Part shown: in pieces, positions 23,579 through 31,774 of the stretch
How positions within the stretch are numbered: the stretch's first letter is position 1
Layout: the number at the start of each line of letters is the position of its first letter
Origin: an uncultured Pseudomonas sp.
GTDB taxonomy: Bacteria > Pseudomonadota > Gammaproteobacteria > Pseudomonadales > Pseudomonadaceae
Reading direction: 5' to 3'
DNA length: 64,000 nt
Assembly (NCBI RefSeq): GCF_943846705.1
Contig: NZ_OX044366.1
Coordinates: 2,480,001-2,544,000 of the forward strand
Notes under the pieces: model-generated
Told to the model about the DNA's origin: nothing
What the model saw: only the letters and a program-made list of their open reading frames with translations
Database searches by the model: none
Program-made: the position numbers and the translations under genes

Positions 23579-23629
23579 ATCAGGCTGGGCACGCTCGTTT
23601 ACTGCAGTAAACTTCACCGCCCGCCTGAT
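23579..23629. repeat. Nested inverted repeat downstream of eno
   Basis: ATCAGGC(T)GGGC (23579-23590) and GCCCGCCTGAT (23619-23629) form an 11-bp outer stem with one bulge. Centred between them is a perfect 16-bp palindrome, GTTTACTGCAGTAAAC (23597-23612). No T-run follows. It could be an RNA-stabilising 3' structure for eno, or a dispersed palindromic element. Confidence 0.65.
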
Positions 23630-23680
23630 CTAGCCTTATCTGGGGTCGCGATGTTTTCAGCGATCACTCAGGGCATGGTA

Positions 23681-23709
23681 AAAGGGGCGGCGTAAGTCGC
23701 CCCTTTTTT
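23681..23709 (+). terminator. Intrinsic terminator after eno
   Basis: AAAGGGGCG (23681-23689) pairs with CGCCCCTTT, followed by a run of six T (23704-23709). It is a strong hairpin ending the eno transcript 21 bases before ftsB. Confidence 0.85.
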
Positions 23710-23730
23710 CGTTCGGAAGCTTTTTTCGCT

Positions 23731-24012
23731 ATGCGCAATAATTTCTACTGGGTGTTTATCGTGCTGATTAGCGTGCTGGCAGGCCTGCAATATCGCCTGT
23801 GGGTGGGTGATGGCAGCTTGGCGCAGGTGGCCCAGTTGCAACAGCAGATTGCCGATCAGCAAGGCGAGAACCAGCAACTGCAGGAGCGCAACCGGATTCT
23901 CGAGGCCGAGGTTCTGGAGCTGAAAAGTGGCATGGAAACCGTTGAGGAGCGTGCGCGGCACGAGTTGGGCATGCTCAAAGAGGGCGAAACCCTCTATCAG
24001 TTGGCTGAATGA
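23731..24012 (+). CDS. ftsB: Cell division protein FtsB
   Basis: Small bitopic divisome protein that forms FtsQ-FtsL-FtsB and activates FtsWI. One membrane segment (about residues 5-22, FYWVFIVLISVLAGLQY) is followed by a leucine/glutamine-rich coiled coil (residues 30-75) and the conserved end HELGMLKEGETLY. Length 93 aa is normal. The ATGA overlap with ispD is the arrangement found across gammaproteobacteria. Confidence 0.95.
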   Translation: MRNNFYWVFIVLISVLAGLQYRLWVGDGSLAQVAQLQQQIADQQGENQQLQERNRILEAEVLELKSGMETVEERARHELGMLKEGETLYQLAE

Positions 24013-24719
24013 ATAACCCTGAACTCCCCCCTTTCTGGGCGCTGATTCCAGCTGCCGGTATTGGCAGTCGGATGCGTGCCGACCGGCCTAAGCAGTACCT
24101 GCAACTGGCCGGCAAAAGCATTCTCGAGCACACCCTGGGGTGCTTTCTCGAACATCCCCAGTTGCGCGCGGTGGTGGTTAGCCTGGCGGCCGATGACCCT
24201 TATTGGCCCAGCCTGGCGTGTGCCAGTGACCAGCGCATTCAGCGCGCCGATGGTGGTGCTGAGCGCGCCGACTCAGTGCTCAATGGCTTGCTGCGCTTGA
24301 GTGAATTGGGTGCAGAGGATCAGGACTGGGTGTTGGTGCATGATGCCGCGCGGCCGAATCTGGCCCGCAGCGACTTGGACTTATTGCTCGCCGAGTTGGC
24401 TGCTGATCCGGTGGGGGGGCTGCTCGCTGTGCCCGCCCGCGACACGCTCAAGCGGGCGAGCGCAGATGGCCGAGTGCAGGCCACGGTTGATCGCTCAACC
24501 ATCTGGCAGGCGTTTACCCCGCAGATGTTTCGCCTGGGTGAGCTGCAGCGGGCGCTGGCCGATGCGCTGATTGCCGGGGTGGCGGTTACCGATGAGGCCT
24601 CTGCTATGGAGTGGGCGGGGCAAGCCCCGCGGCTGATTGAGGGGCGTGCCGATAACCTCAAAGTCACGCGACCGGAAGACCTGCAGAGCCTCAATCTACT
24701 CTGGCAAGGGCGCTGCTAG
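24009..24719 (+). CDS. ispD: 2-C-methyl-D-erythritol 4-phosphate cytidylyltransferase
   Basis: Third MEP-pathway step: forms CDP-methylerythritol from MEP and CTP. The nucleotide-binding N-terminus (PAAGIGSRMRADRPKQYL) and VHDAARPNL, DTLKRA and TDEASAMEW motifs are present. The 236-aa length is typical. It overlaps ftsB by four bases. In many gammaproteobacteria ispF follows directly; here a formaldehyde detoxification unit (24.7-27.7 kb) lies between them, as I recall it also does in P. aeruginosa. Confidence 0.95.
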   Translation: MNNPELPPFWALIPAAGIGSRMRADRPKQYLQLAGKSILEHTLGCFLEHPQLRAVVVSLAADDPYWPSLACASDQRIQRADGGAERADSVLNGLLRLSELGAEDQDWVLVHDAARPNLARSDLDLLLAELAADPVGGLLAVPARDTLKRASADGRVQATVDRSTIWQAFTPQMFRLGELQRALADALIAGVAVTDEASAMEWAGQAPRLIEGRADNLKVTRPEDLQSLNLLWQGRC

Positions 24720-24720
24720 C

Positions 24721-25614
24721 TCAGTCCTTGCGGTATTCGCGGCGTTGCCCGAGGCCCTGTTTTAGAAAATCCACCAGCTGCCGCACCTTAGGCGACAGAT
24801 GCCGTTGCTGTGGGTAGATCGCCCACACGGCGGTGTCTGGTGGCTGCTGGTTGTCCAGCAAGGACACCAGTGCGCCGCTGCGCAGATGCTCCAGTACGTA
24901 ATAGTCCGGCAGTTGGCACAAACCAATCCCGCGTAACGCGGCTTCCAGTACTGCTTGGCCGCTGTTGCAGCGCCAGTTGCCCTGCACCCGCATGCTGGCA
25001 TCCTGGCCGTTGGCGGTAAAACTCCACAAGTCTGAGTTACCGATCAGGCAATTGTGCTGGCTCAGTTCGGACAGCGAGTGTGGGCGGCCATAGCGCTGCA
25101 GGTACTCGGGGGCGGCGCACAGGTACATTTGCCGCGAAGCCAGGCGTGCTGCCACCAGGCGCGAGTCCTGCAAGCGCCCTAGACGGATGGCCAGATCCAG
25201 GCCGTCGTGCAGCAGGTCGAGGGTGCGATTGCTCAGTTCGATATCCACCCGCAGCTGTGGGTGCTGGATCATAAACTCGGTTACCAGCGGCACAATAAAG
25301 CGTTCGCCATACGCCACCGCGCAGGTCATGCGCAGCAGGCCTTTGGGTTCGCTGCTCAGGTCACCTATGGCGCGCAGGGCTTCTTCGCGGGCGTCCTGCA
25401 GGCGCTGGCAATGTTGCAGAAAGGTTTGGCCGGCTTCGGTCAGCGCTACGCGGCGGGTGCTGCGATAGAACAGGCGCGTCTGCAGGCGTTCTTCCAGGCG
25501 CGCGATCTGCCGACTGACCTGGGACGACGACAAGCTCAGGCGTTCGGCGGCGGCGGTGAATTGACCACATTCGGCGACGGCGACAAATTCATCGAGGCCT
25601 TCCCAGCGGTTCAT
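24721..25614 (-). CDS. gfnR: LysR-type regulator next to the formaldehyde detoxification genes (GfnR-like)
   Basis: A 297-aa LysR-family regulator. The N-terminal winged helix-turn-helix (AVAECGQFTAAAERLSLSSS, roughly residues 13-32) is followed by a periplasmic-binding-like effector domain. It is divergent from adhC with 133 bases between, the classic arrangement for local control. In P. aeruginosa the gene in this place is PA3630, which I recall being named GfnR for glutathione-dependent formaldehyde neutralisation; the symbol rests on position and memory. It probably senses formaldehyde stress or a glutathione adduct. The stop lies one base from the convergent ispD stop. Confidence 0.8.
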   Translation of the reverse strand: MNRWEGLDEFVAVAECGQFTAAAERLSLSSSQVSRQIARLEERLQTRLFYRSTRRVALTEAGQTFLQHCQRLQDAREEALRAIGDLSSEPKGLLRMTCAVAYGERFIVPLVTEFMIQHPQLRVDIELSNRTLDLLHDGLDLAIRLGRLQDSRLVAARLASRQMYLCAAPEYLQRYGRPHSLSELSQHNCLIGNSDLWSFTANGQDASMRVQGNWRCNSGQAVLEAALRGIGLCQLPDYYVLEHLRSGALVSLLDNQQPPDTAVWAIYPQQRHLSPKVRQLVDFLKQGLGQRREYRKD

Positions 25615-25684
25615 AGTGTTTTCCTTAAGGCGGTTTTTATCGGCAGATTATCCCTGTACAGCAAGAATGTTTTGTTTTTTAGCG

Positions 25685-25692
25685 GATTAATC
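25685..25692. promoter_or_regulatory. Small palindrome in the gfnR-adhC divergent spacer
   Basis: GATTAATC is a perfect 8-bp palindrome in an AT-rich stretch about 60 bases before the adhC ATG. LysR regulators bind interrupted palindromes in such spacers, but it is not a full T-N11-A box, so assigning it as the operator is only a suggestion. Confidence 0.3.
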
Positions 25693-25747
25693 TTTTTAAG
25701 GCACTGATCTACACTCTTCTCACTGTTGAATTCCCTGGAGAGTGCTG

Positions 25748-26860
25748 ATGATCAAGTCCCGTGCTGCTGTAGCGTTTGCCCCGAACCAGCCGCTGCAAAT
25801 TGTCGAAATCGACGTGGCGCCGCCCAAGGCCGGCGAAGTGTTGGTGCGTATTGTTGCCACCGGGGTGTGCCACACCGACGCCTACACCCTGTCTGGCGAA
25901 GATTCCGAAGGCGTTTTCCCGGCGGTGCTGGGTCACGAAGGTGGCGGTATTGTCGAAGCCATTGGCGAGGGCGTGACCTCGCTGGAAGTGGGCGATCATG
26001 TGATCCCGCTGTACACCGCCGAATGCCGCACCTGCAAGTTCTGCACATCCGGTAAGACCAACCTGTGCAGCTCGGTACGCGCCACTCAGGGCAAGGGCCT
26101 GATGCCCGATGGCACCAGCCGCTTCTCCTACAAAGGCGAGCCGATTTACCACTACATGGGCTGCTCGACTTTCTCCGAGTACACCGTATTGCCGGAAGTG
26201 TCCTTGGCGAAAATCCCTAAGGACGCGCCGCTGGAAAAAGTCTGCCTACTCGGTTGCGGCGTTACCACCGGCATCGGCGCCGTGCTGAATACCGCTAAAG
26301 TCGAAGCGGGTGCCACCGTGGCAATCTTCGGCCTGGGCGGCATCGGCCTGGCTGCAGTCATTGGCGCGAAAATGGCCAAGGCCTCGCGCATCATCGCCAT
26401 CGATATCAACCCGGCCAAGTTTGACGTGGCCCGCGAGTTGGGTGCGACTGACTTCGTCAATCCGAAGGACTTCGCCAAGCCGATTCAGGACGTGATCATT
26501 GAAATGACCGATGGCGGCGTCGACTACTCCTTCGAGTGCATCGGCAATGTGCAATTGATGCGTGCGGCCTTGGAGTGTGCACACAAGGGCTGGGGTGAGT
26601 CGGTGATTATCGGCGTAGCCGGTGCCGGTCAGGAAATCAGCACCCGTCCGTTTCAGTTGGTCACCGGGCGCGTCTGGCGCGGGTCGGCGTTTGGCGGCGT
26701 GAAAGGCCGTACCGAGCTGCCAAGCTATGTGGAAAAGGCGCAGAAGGGCGAAATCCCGCTGGATACCTTTATCACCCACAACATGCCGCTGGAAGACATC
26801 AACAAGGCGTTTGACCTGATGCATGAAGGCAAGAGCATCCGTACCGTTATTCACTTCTGA
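25748..26860 (+). CDS. adhC: S-(hydroxymethyl)glutathione dehydrogenase (class III alcohol dehydrogenase)
   Basis: Oxidises the spontaneous formaldehyde-glutathione adduct to S-formylglutathione with NAD+; also reduces S-nitrosoglutathione. It is a zinc medium-chain dehydrogenase: catalytic zinc ligand Cys41 in GVCHTDAYTLSG, GHEGGG, a structural-zinc cysteine cluster (CRTCKFC...NLC) and the FGLGGIGLA Rossmann motif. The ATG at 25748 (MIKSRAAVAF) is preferred over a GTG two codons earlier, with CTGGAGAG as ribosome site; 370 aa. The hydrolase fghA follows nine bases later. Also called frmA. Confidence 0.95.
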   Translation: MIKSRAAVAFAPNQPLQIVEIDVAPPKAGEVLVRIVATGVCHTDAYTLSGEDSEGVFPAVLGHEGGGIVEAIGEGVTSLEVGDHVIPLYTAECRTCKFCTSGKTNLCSSVRATQGKGLMPDGTSRFSYKGEPIYHYMGCSTFSEYTVLPEVSLAKIPKDAPLEKVCLLGCGVTTGIGAVLNTAKVEAGATVAIFGLGGIGLAAVIGAKMAKASRIIAIDINPAKFDVARELGATDFVNPKDFAKPIQDVIIEMTDGGVDYSFECIGNVQLMRAALECAHKGWGESVIIGVAGAGQEISTRPFQLVTGRVWRGSAFGGVKGRTELPSYVEKAQKGEIPLDTFITHNMPLEDINKAFDLMHEGKSIRTVIHF

Positions 26861-26868
26861 GGTCGGTC

Positions 26869-27714
26869 ATGAGTTTGGAAAATATTTCCTGCCAGAAGAG
26901 TGCAGGCGGTTGGCATAAACGCTACCGCCACCGTTCCGCGGTGCTGGGCTGCGACATGGTGTTTGCCGTGTACCTGCCACCGCAGGCGGAGCAGGGCGGC
27001 AAGCTGCCGGTGTTGTATTGGTTGAGCGGGTTGACCTGCACCGATGAGAACTTTATGCAGAAGGCTGGTGCGCACAAGCTGGCGGCCGAGCTGGGGATGA
27101 TCATCGTGGCGCCGGACACCAGTCCGCGCGGCGCTGATGTACCGGATGATCCGGATAAAGCCTGGGACTTCGGTCTAGGCGCAGGTTTCTACCTGAATGC
27201 CACGCAGGAGCCATGGGCGCGGCATTACCGCATGTACGACTATGTGGTGCAGGAGTTGCCGGCGTTGATCGAGGCGAATTTCCCGGTATCCGACAAGCGT
27301 GGCATCAGCGGCCACTCGATGGGCGGGCATGGCGCACTGGTGTGTGCCTTGCGTAACCCAGGGCGTTATCAGTCGCTGTCGGCGTTTGCGCCGATCAGCA
27401 ATCCGATTAATTGCCCATGGGGCGAGAAGGCGTTCTCGCGCTACCTGGGGGAGGAGCGTTCGCGCTGGCGCGAGTGGGATGCCTGCGTCTTGCTGGCCGA
27501 GGCCACGGAGAAACTGCCGATCTTGGTGGATCAGGGGGATCGTGATGATTTCCTCGAAAACCAGCTTAAGCCCGACGCGCTCAAAGCCGCGGCGCAGGCG
27601 GCAGGGCATCCATTAACCCTAAGGCTGCAGCCTGGTTACGACCACAGCTACTACTTCATCGCCAGCTTTATCGATGACCATCTGCGTCATCACGCCAAGG
27701 CGCTGTTGAGCTGA
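26869..27714 (+). CDS. fghA: S-formylglutathione hydrolase
   Basis: Hydrolyses S-formylglutathione to formate and glutathione, completing formaldehyde detoxification. It belongs to the esterase D alpha/beta-hydrolase family: nucleophile Ser in the SGHSMGGHGA elbow, Asp in LVDQGDRDDF and His in PGYDHSYYFI. YWLSGLTCTDENFMQKAGA is the family's N-terminal signature. Length 281 aa is normal. It is cotranscribed with adhC by spacing. Also called frmB. Confidence 0.95.
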   Translation: MSLENISCQKSAGGWHKRYRHRSAVLGCDMVFAVYLPPQAEQGGKLPVLYWLSGLTCTDENFMQKAGAHKLAAELGMIIVAPDTSPRGADVPDDPDKAWDFGLGAGFYLNATQEPWARHYRMYDYVVQELPALIEANFPVSDKRGISGHSMGGHGALVCALRNPGRYQSLSAFAPISNPINCPWGEKAFSRYLGEERSRWREWDACVLLAEATEKLPILVDQGDRDDFLENQLKPDALKAAAQAAGHPLTLRLQPGYDHSYYFIASFIDDHLRHHAKALLS

Positions 27715-27784
27715 GGTTGCGCTGGCGAGCGATGCTTGCCTCGCCAGCGAGCCGGCTTCTGCAGGCCGCTTTCAGTTAGAATCA

Positions 27785-27813
27785 CGCCCTGACTTTTTCA
27801 GGGCGTTGTTCTT
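27785..27813 (+). terminator. Hairpin immediately upstream of ispF
   Basis: CGCCCTGA (27785-27792) pairs with TCAGGGCG (27798-27805), followed by TTGTTCTTT and then the ispF ATG. It looks like an intrinsic terminator for adhC-fghA, yet it occupies the position of the ispF ribosome site. Either ispF is transcribed through it, or the hairpin affects ispF translation. Confidence 0.6.
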
Positions 27814-27814
27814 T

Positions 27815-28288
27815 ATGCGTATTGGCCACGGCTACGACGTACACCGTTTTACCGAGGGTTGTTTTATTACCCTGGGCGGCGTGCAAATTCCCCATCAGTT
27901 CGGCCTGTTGGCCCATTCCGACGGCGACGTGCTGCTGCATGCACTGAGTGACGCCTTGCTTGGCGCGGCCGCGCTGGGCGATATCGGCAAACACTTCCCC
28001 GACACTGACCCGAGCTTTAAGGGGGCGGATAGTCGTGTGTTGCTGCGTCATGTGCTGGGTTTGATTCACACTAAAGGCTGGCAGGTGGGCAATGTCGACG
28101 CCACCATCGTTGCCCAGGCTCCGAAGATGGCCCCGCATATCGAGACCATGCGTGCGCGGATTGCCGAAGACCTGCAGGTGAGCCTGGATCAAGTCAACGT
28201 CAAAGCCACTACCACTGAGAAGCTTGGCTTTACCGGTCGTGAAGAAGGCATTGCCGTGCATGCCGTTGCGCTGTTGGTTAGCCGATGA
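27815..28288 (+). CDS. ispF: 2-C-methyl-D-erythritol 2,4-cyclodiphosphate synthase
   Basis: Cyclises CDP-ME 2-phosphate to MEcPP in the MEP pathway; a zinc-dependent homotrimer. RIGHGYDVHRF supplies the first zinc ligands, HSDGDVLLHALSDALLGA and DIGKHFPDTD the substrate site, and TTTEKLGFTGR the C-terminal motif. Length 157 aa is normal. ATG 27815 is the family start; the in-frame TTG at 27806 has no support. A strong hairpin lies nine bases upstream and no free Shine-Dalgarno is visible. It overlaps truD by four bases. Confidence 0.95.
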   Translation: MRIGHGYDVHRFTEGCFITLGGVQIPHQFGLLAHSDGDVLLHALSDALLGAAALGDIGKHFPDTDPSFKGADSRVLLRHVLGLIHTKGWQVGNVDATIVAQAPKMAPHIETMRARIAEDLQVSLDQVNVKATTTEKLGFTGREEGIAVHAVALLVSR

Positions 28289-29343
28289 ACGAACTTCAAC
28301 TGTTGGGCCCGCGCGCCCATGGCGAATCCTGCGGCACGGCGGTGCTCAAAGCCGTAGCGGAAGACTTTCAAGTCGATGAAGTGCTGGATATCCCGCTGGC
28401 CGGCGAGGGCGAGCACCTCTGGCTGTGGGTGGAAAAGCGTGAGTTAAACACCGAAGAGGCAGCTAAACGCATCGCCCGTGCGGCGGGCGTGCCGCTGCGC
28501 CTGATCAGCTATGCCGGGCTCAAGGATCGCCAGGCGTTGACCCGGCAGTGGTTCAGTCTGCACCTGCCAGGCAAGGCCAATCCTGATCTAAGCGCTGCTG
28601 AAGATGCCAGCCTGAGCATCCTTAAACAGGTACGGCATACCCGCAAATTACAGCGCGGCGCGCATGCGGCTAATGGCTTTACCTTGCGCCTGACGCAGCT
28701 TGCTGTGGATCGCGAAGCGCTGGATCAGCGCCTGAAGCAAATCGCAGCGCAGGGTATTCCCAACTATTACGGCTTGCAGCGCTTCGGTTTTGAGGGCGGT
28801 AATGTCGCCCATGCTCGGCATTTTGCCCAAGGTAAAAACCTGCCGGAAAAACGTAATGTGCGCTCGCGGGTGCTCTCGGCCGCGCGTAGCTACCTGTTCA
28901 ACCAGGTGTTGGCCGAGCGAGTAAAGGCCGGTACCTGGAATCAGGCATTGCTGGGCGACTTGCTGGCCTTCACCGACAGCCGCAGTTTCTTTGCTGCCGG
29001 TGAGGCCGAGTGTGCTGATCCGCGGCTGGCAATCCTTGATTTGCACCCAACCGGCCCGTTGTGGGGCTCTGGTGCCTCTCCCGCTGAAGGTACTGCCCAA
29101 GAGCTGGAACAGCAGTTGGCGGCGCGCGAGTCTGTCTTGGTCGACTGGTTGGCAGAAGCGGGCATGAACCATGAGCGGCGTATCCTGCGCCTCCCCATTG
29201 GCGGCCTGTCGTGGCATTATCCCGAGCCTGACATTCTGCAACTGGAATTCGTCCTGCCGGCTGGATGCTTCGCCACCGTCTTGGTGCGTGAGCTTGTCGA
29301 TCTGTTGCCTGCAGGGCAGACGGACAACCCATGCGTATTCTGA
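28285..29343 (+). CDS. truD: tRNA pseudouridine(13) synthase TruD
   Basis: Makes pseudouridine 13 in tRNA-Glu. The catalytic Asp lies in the ISYAGLKDRQALTRQ motif near residue 80, with NYYGLQRFG and RSYLFNQVLAERV as family markers. The TRUD insertion domain lies in the middle. The 352-aa length is standard. It starts within the ispF stop (ATGA), and its last 13 bases overlap surE, so the run ispF-truD-surE-pcm is very tightly packed. Confidence 0.95.
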   Translation: MNELQLLGPRAHGESCGTAVLKAVAEDFQVDEVLDIPLAGEGEHLWLWVEKRELNTEEAAKRIARAAGVPLRLISYAGLKDRQALTRQWFSLHLPGKANPDLSAAEDASLSILKQVRHTRKLQRGAHAANGFTLRLTQLAVDREALDQRLKQIAAQGIPNYYGLQRFGFEGGNVAHARHFAQGKNLPEKRNVRSRVLSAARSYLFNQVLAERVKAGTWNQALLGDLLAFTDSRSFFAAGEAECADPRLAILDLHPTGPLWGSGASPAEGTAQELEQQLAARESVLVDWLAEAGMNHERRILRLPIGGLSWHYPEPDILQLEFVLPAGCFATVLVRELVDLLPAGQTDNPCVF

Positions 29344-30080
29344 TTTCTAATGATGACGGCGTTGCTGCCCCAGGCCTGGCAGCGCTGCATGCAGCGCTGG
29401 CTGATTATGCCGAGTGCGCAGTGATTGCACCCGATCAGGACAAGAGTGGCGCGAGCAGTTCGCTGACCCTTGATCGTCCTTTGCACCCGAACACCTTGGC
29501 TAACGGCTATATCAGCCTGAATGGCACGCCGACCGACTGCGTGCACCTAGGCCTTAATGGCCTGCTGCCGCAGGTGGCGGATCTGGTGGTGGCAGGGATC
29601 AATCTGGGCGCTAATCTCGGCGATGACGTGCTGTATTCCGGTACGGTGGCCGCGGCTCTGGAAGGGCGCTTTCTGGCACGCCCGGCGTTTGCCTTTTCCC
29701 TGCTCTCACGTCTGCCGGATAACCTGCCGACGGCCGCCTATTTCGCCCGTAAGCTGGTCGAGGCGCATGAGCAACTCGATCTGCCGCCGCGTACCGTGCT
29801 CAATGTGAACATCCCCAACTTGCCGCTGGAGCATATCCGCGGGATCCAGCTGACCCGCCTCGGCCATCGTGCACGGGCAGCTGCGCCAGTCAAGGTGGTC
29901 AACCCGCGCGGTAAAGAAGGCTATTGGATCTCGGTGGCGGGTGATGCGGAAGATGGCGGCCCCGGCACAGATTTTCATGCGGTGATGCAAGGGTACGTCT
30001 CGGTCACGCCGTTGCAGCTGGATCGTACCTTTCAAGAAGGGTTCAACAGCTTGCAACCCTGGTTGGAGGGGCTGTTGTGA
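29331..30080 (+). CDS. surE: 5'/3'-nucleotidase SurE
   Basis: Metal-dependent nucleoside monophosphate phosphatase with exopolyphosphatase activity, linked to stationary-phase survival. The ISNDDGVAAPG N-terminal metal motif (Asp8-Asp9), SGASSSLT loop, GTPTDCVHLGL and GINLGANLGDDVLYSGTVAAA are present. Length 249 aa is normal. It overlaps truD by 13 bases and pcm by four; surE-pcm-nlpD-rpoS is a conserved stationary-phase locus. Confidence 0.96.
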   Translation: MRILISNDDGVAAPGLAALHAALADYAECAVIAPDQDKSGASSSLTLDRPLHPNTLANGYISLNGTPTDCVHLGLNGLLPQVADLVVAGINLGANLGDDVLYSGTVAAALEGRFLARPAFAFSLLSRLPDNLPTAAYFARKLVEAHEQLDLPPRTVLNVNIPNLPLEHIRGIQLTRLGHRARAAAPVKVVNPRGKEGYWISVAGDAEDGGPGTDFHAVMQGYVSVTPLQLDRTFQEGFNSLQPWLEGLL

Positions 30081-30754
30081 TCTTCCGTGAACAGGATGAT
30101 TTGCACCGCGGTATTGGCATGACCTCGCAGCGCACCCGCGAGCGTCTGATTCAGCGTCTTTACGAGGAGGGGCTGTCCAACGCCCACGTGCTGGAAGCTA
30201 TTCGCCGCACGCCGCGCCATCTGTTTGTTGATGAGGCCCTGGCCCATCGCGCCTATGAAGACACCGCGCTGCCGATTGGCAGCAATCAGACCATCTCGCA
30301 GCCCTACATAGTTGCGCGCATGAGTGAGCTGCTGCTGGCCGCAGGCCCTTTAGACAAGGTGCTGGAAATCGGCACGGGTTCGGGGTATCAAACGGCGATT
30401 CTGTCCCAACTGGTCGAGCGCGTGTTTAGCGTTGAGCGTATCCAGAGTTTGCAGGACAAAGCCAAGGAGCGCCTGGTGCAGCTTAACCTGCGCAATGTGG
30501 TGTTTCGCTGGGGCGACGGCTGGGAAGGCTGGAATGCCTTGGGACCCTACAACGGCATTATCGTCACGGCCGCGGCGAGTAATGTGCCACAGGCCTTGCT
30601 CGATCAGCTGGCACCTGGTGGTCGCTTGGTTATTCCGGTCGGTGCGGGAGATGAGCAAGAGCTCTTGCTGATCGTTCGTGAAGAGCACGGCTTCTCACGG
30701 CATGTTCTCGATGCTGTGCGTTTTGTACCCTTGCTCAACGGCCCCCTGGCCTGA
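30077..30754 (+). CDS. pcm: Protein-L-isoaspartate O-methyltransferase
   Basis: Repairs isoaspartyl residues in aged proteins using S-adenosylmethionine. The SAM-binding motif is EIGTGSGYQTAIL, with HLFVDEALAHRAYEDTALPI upstream. Two starts are possible: GTG 30077, overlapping the surE stop, with GGAGGGG seven bases upstream (225 aa), or ATG 30119 (MTSQRTRERL, 211 aa), which matches shorter annotated homologues but lacks a good ribosome site. I prefer 30077. Confidence 0.94.
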   Translation: MIFREQDDLHRGIGMTSQRTRERLIQRLYEEGLSNAHVLEAIRRTPRHLFVDEALAHRAYEDTALPIGSNQTISQPYIVARMSELLLAAGPLDKVLEIGTGSGYQTAILSQLVERVFSVERIQSLQDKAKERLVQLNLRNVVFRWGDGWEGWNALGPYNGIIVTAAASNVPQALLDQLAPGGRLVIPVGAGDEQELLLIVREEHGFSRHVLDAVRFVPLLNGPLA

Positions 30755-30779
30755 TTTTCGATTGTTCGCGGATGGACCC

Positions 30780-31718
30780 ATGAAGAAGTATTTTCTGCTC
30801 TACGCCAAAGGTATTGCCATGGGCGCTGCCGACGTAGTGCCTGGTGTATCGGGTGGTACCGTAGCTTTTATTACCGGTATTTATGACGAACTCCTGCGTT
30901 CGATTGCCAGCGTACCGGTGGCCCTTGGTTTGTTGCTGCGCGGGCGAATTGTTGAGGCTTGGAAGGCTGCCAATGCAACCTTTCTGCTGGTGCTGCTGCT
31001 GGGCATCATGACCAGCGTGCTGAGCCTGGCGCGGGTAATTACTTACCTACTGGTTGAGCAGCCGATTCCGGTGTGGTCGTTCTTCTTCGGCCTGATTCTG
31101 GTTTCCACCCACTTGGTGGTGCGGGAAATTCAACGCTGGAGCTGGGGACGAGCTGTCAGTCTGCTGCTCGGCGGGGCGTTCGCTTACTGGATAACCGTGG
31201 CTGCGCCGCTGCAGCTGGGGCATGACCCGTTGAGTCTGTTCTTCGCCGGGGCGATCGCCATTTGCGCGATGATTCTGCCAGGTATTTCCGGGAGCTTTAT
31301 TCTGGTGCTACTGGGCCTGTACAGCTTTGTGCTGACGGCGGTAAAAGGTCTGGATATCAGCGTGTTGCTGATCTTTGCCAGCGGTTGCCTGGTCGGCATC
31401 GTCAGCTTTGCCAGTGCACTGCGCTGGCTCTTGGCGCGTTGGCGCGACCTGACGCTGGCGTTTTTGACCGGGCTGATGATTGGTTCCCTGAACAAAATCT
31501 GGCCATGGAAGGAAACCCTGACCTGGCGTACCAATAGTCATGGCGAGCAAGTGCCTTTGCTGCAGGCGAACCTGTGGCCTGAGCGTTTTGCCGAGATCAG
31601 CGGGCAAGACCCGCAGCTACTGTTGGCCATTGCCTTGGCTGTTACTGGCGTGGTGCTGGTGCTGGGGCTCGAGTGGTTGGCTGGACGAAACCCGCAAAGC
31701 GCTGCTGATAACCGATAA
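30780..31718 (+). CDS. popT: DUF368 membrane protein (PopT-type undecaprenyl-phosphate translocase family)
   Basis: A 312-aa polytopic inner-membrane protein with about eight to ten membrane segments. The N-terminal signature GIAMGAADVVPGVSGGTVAF and the matching later motif CAMILPGISGSFILVLLG identify DUF368. Members of this family (named PopT) were reported to recycle undecaprenyl phosphate across the membrane, alongside DedA-family UptA; that function is inferred here from family. Start 30780 (MKKYFLLYAKG) is chosen; the frame extends upstream into pcm. It lies between pcm and nlpD. The symbol is by family only. Confidence 0.8.
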   Translation: MKKYFLLYAKGIAMGAADVVPGVSGGTVAFITGIYDELLRSIASVPVALGLLLRGRIVEAWKAANATFLLVLLLGIMTSVLSLARVITYLLVEQPIPVWSFFFGLILVSTHLVVREIQRWSWGRAVSLLLGGAFAYWITVAAPLQLGHDPLSLFFAGAIAICAMILPGISGSFILVLLGLYSFVLTAVKGLDISVLLIFASGCLVGIVSFASALRWLLARWRDLTLAFLTGLMIGSLNKIWPWKETLTWRTNSHGEQVPLLQANLWPERFAEISGQDPQLLLAIALAVTGVVLVLGLEWLAGRNPQSAADNR

Positions 31719-31774
31719 TTGCGGCACAATGCACGCCTGTTAGATGCAGTCAGTTTTACCCGAGGGAGATGCAG

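Noticed and set aside
25207..25707. 166-codon plus-strand frame over the LysR gene
   Set aside because: Antisense to a regulator with a complete helix-turn-helix and effector domain; no independent support.
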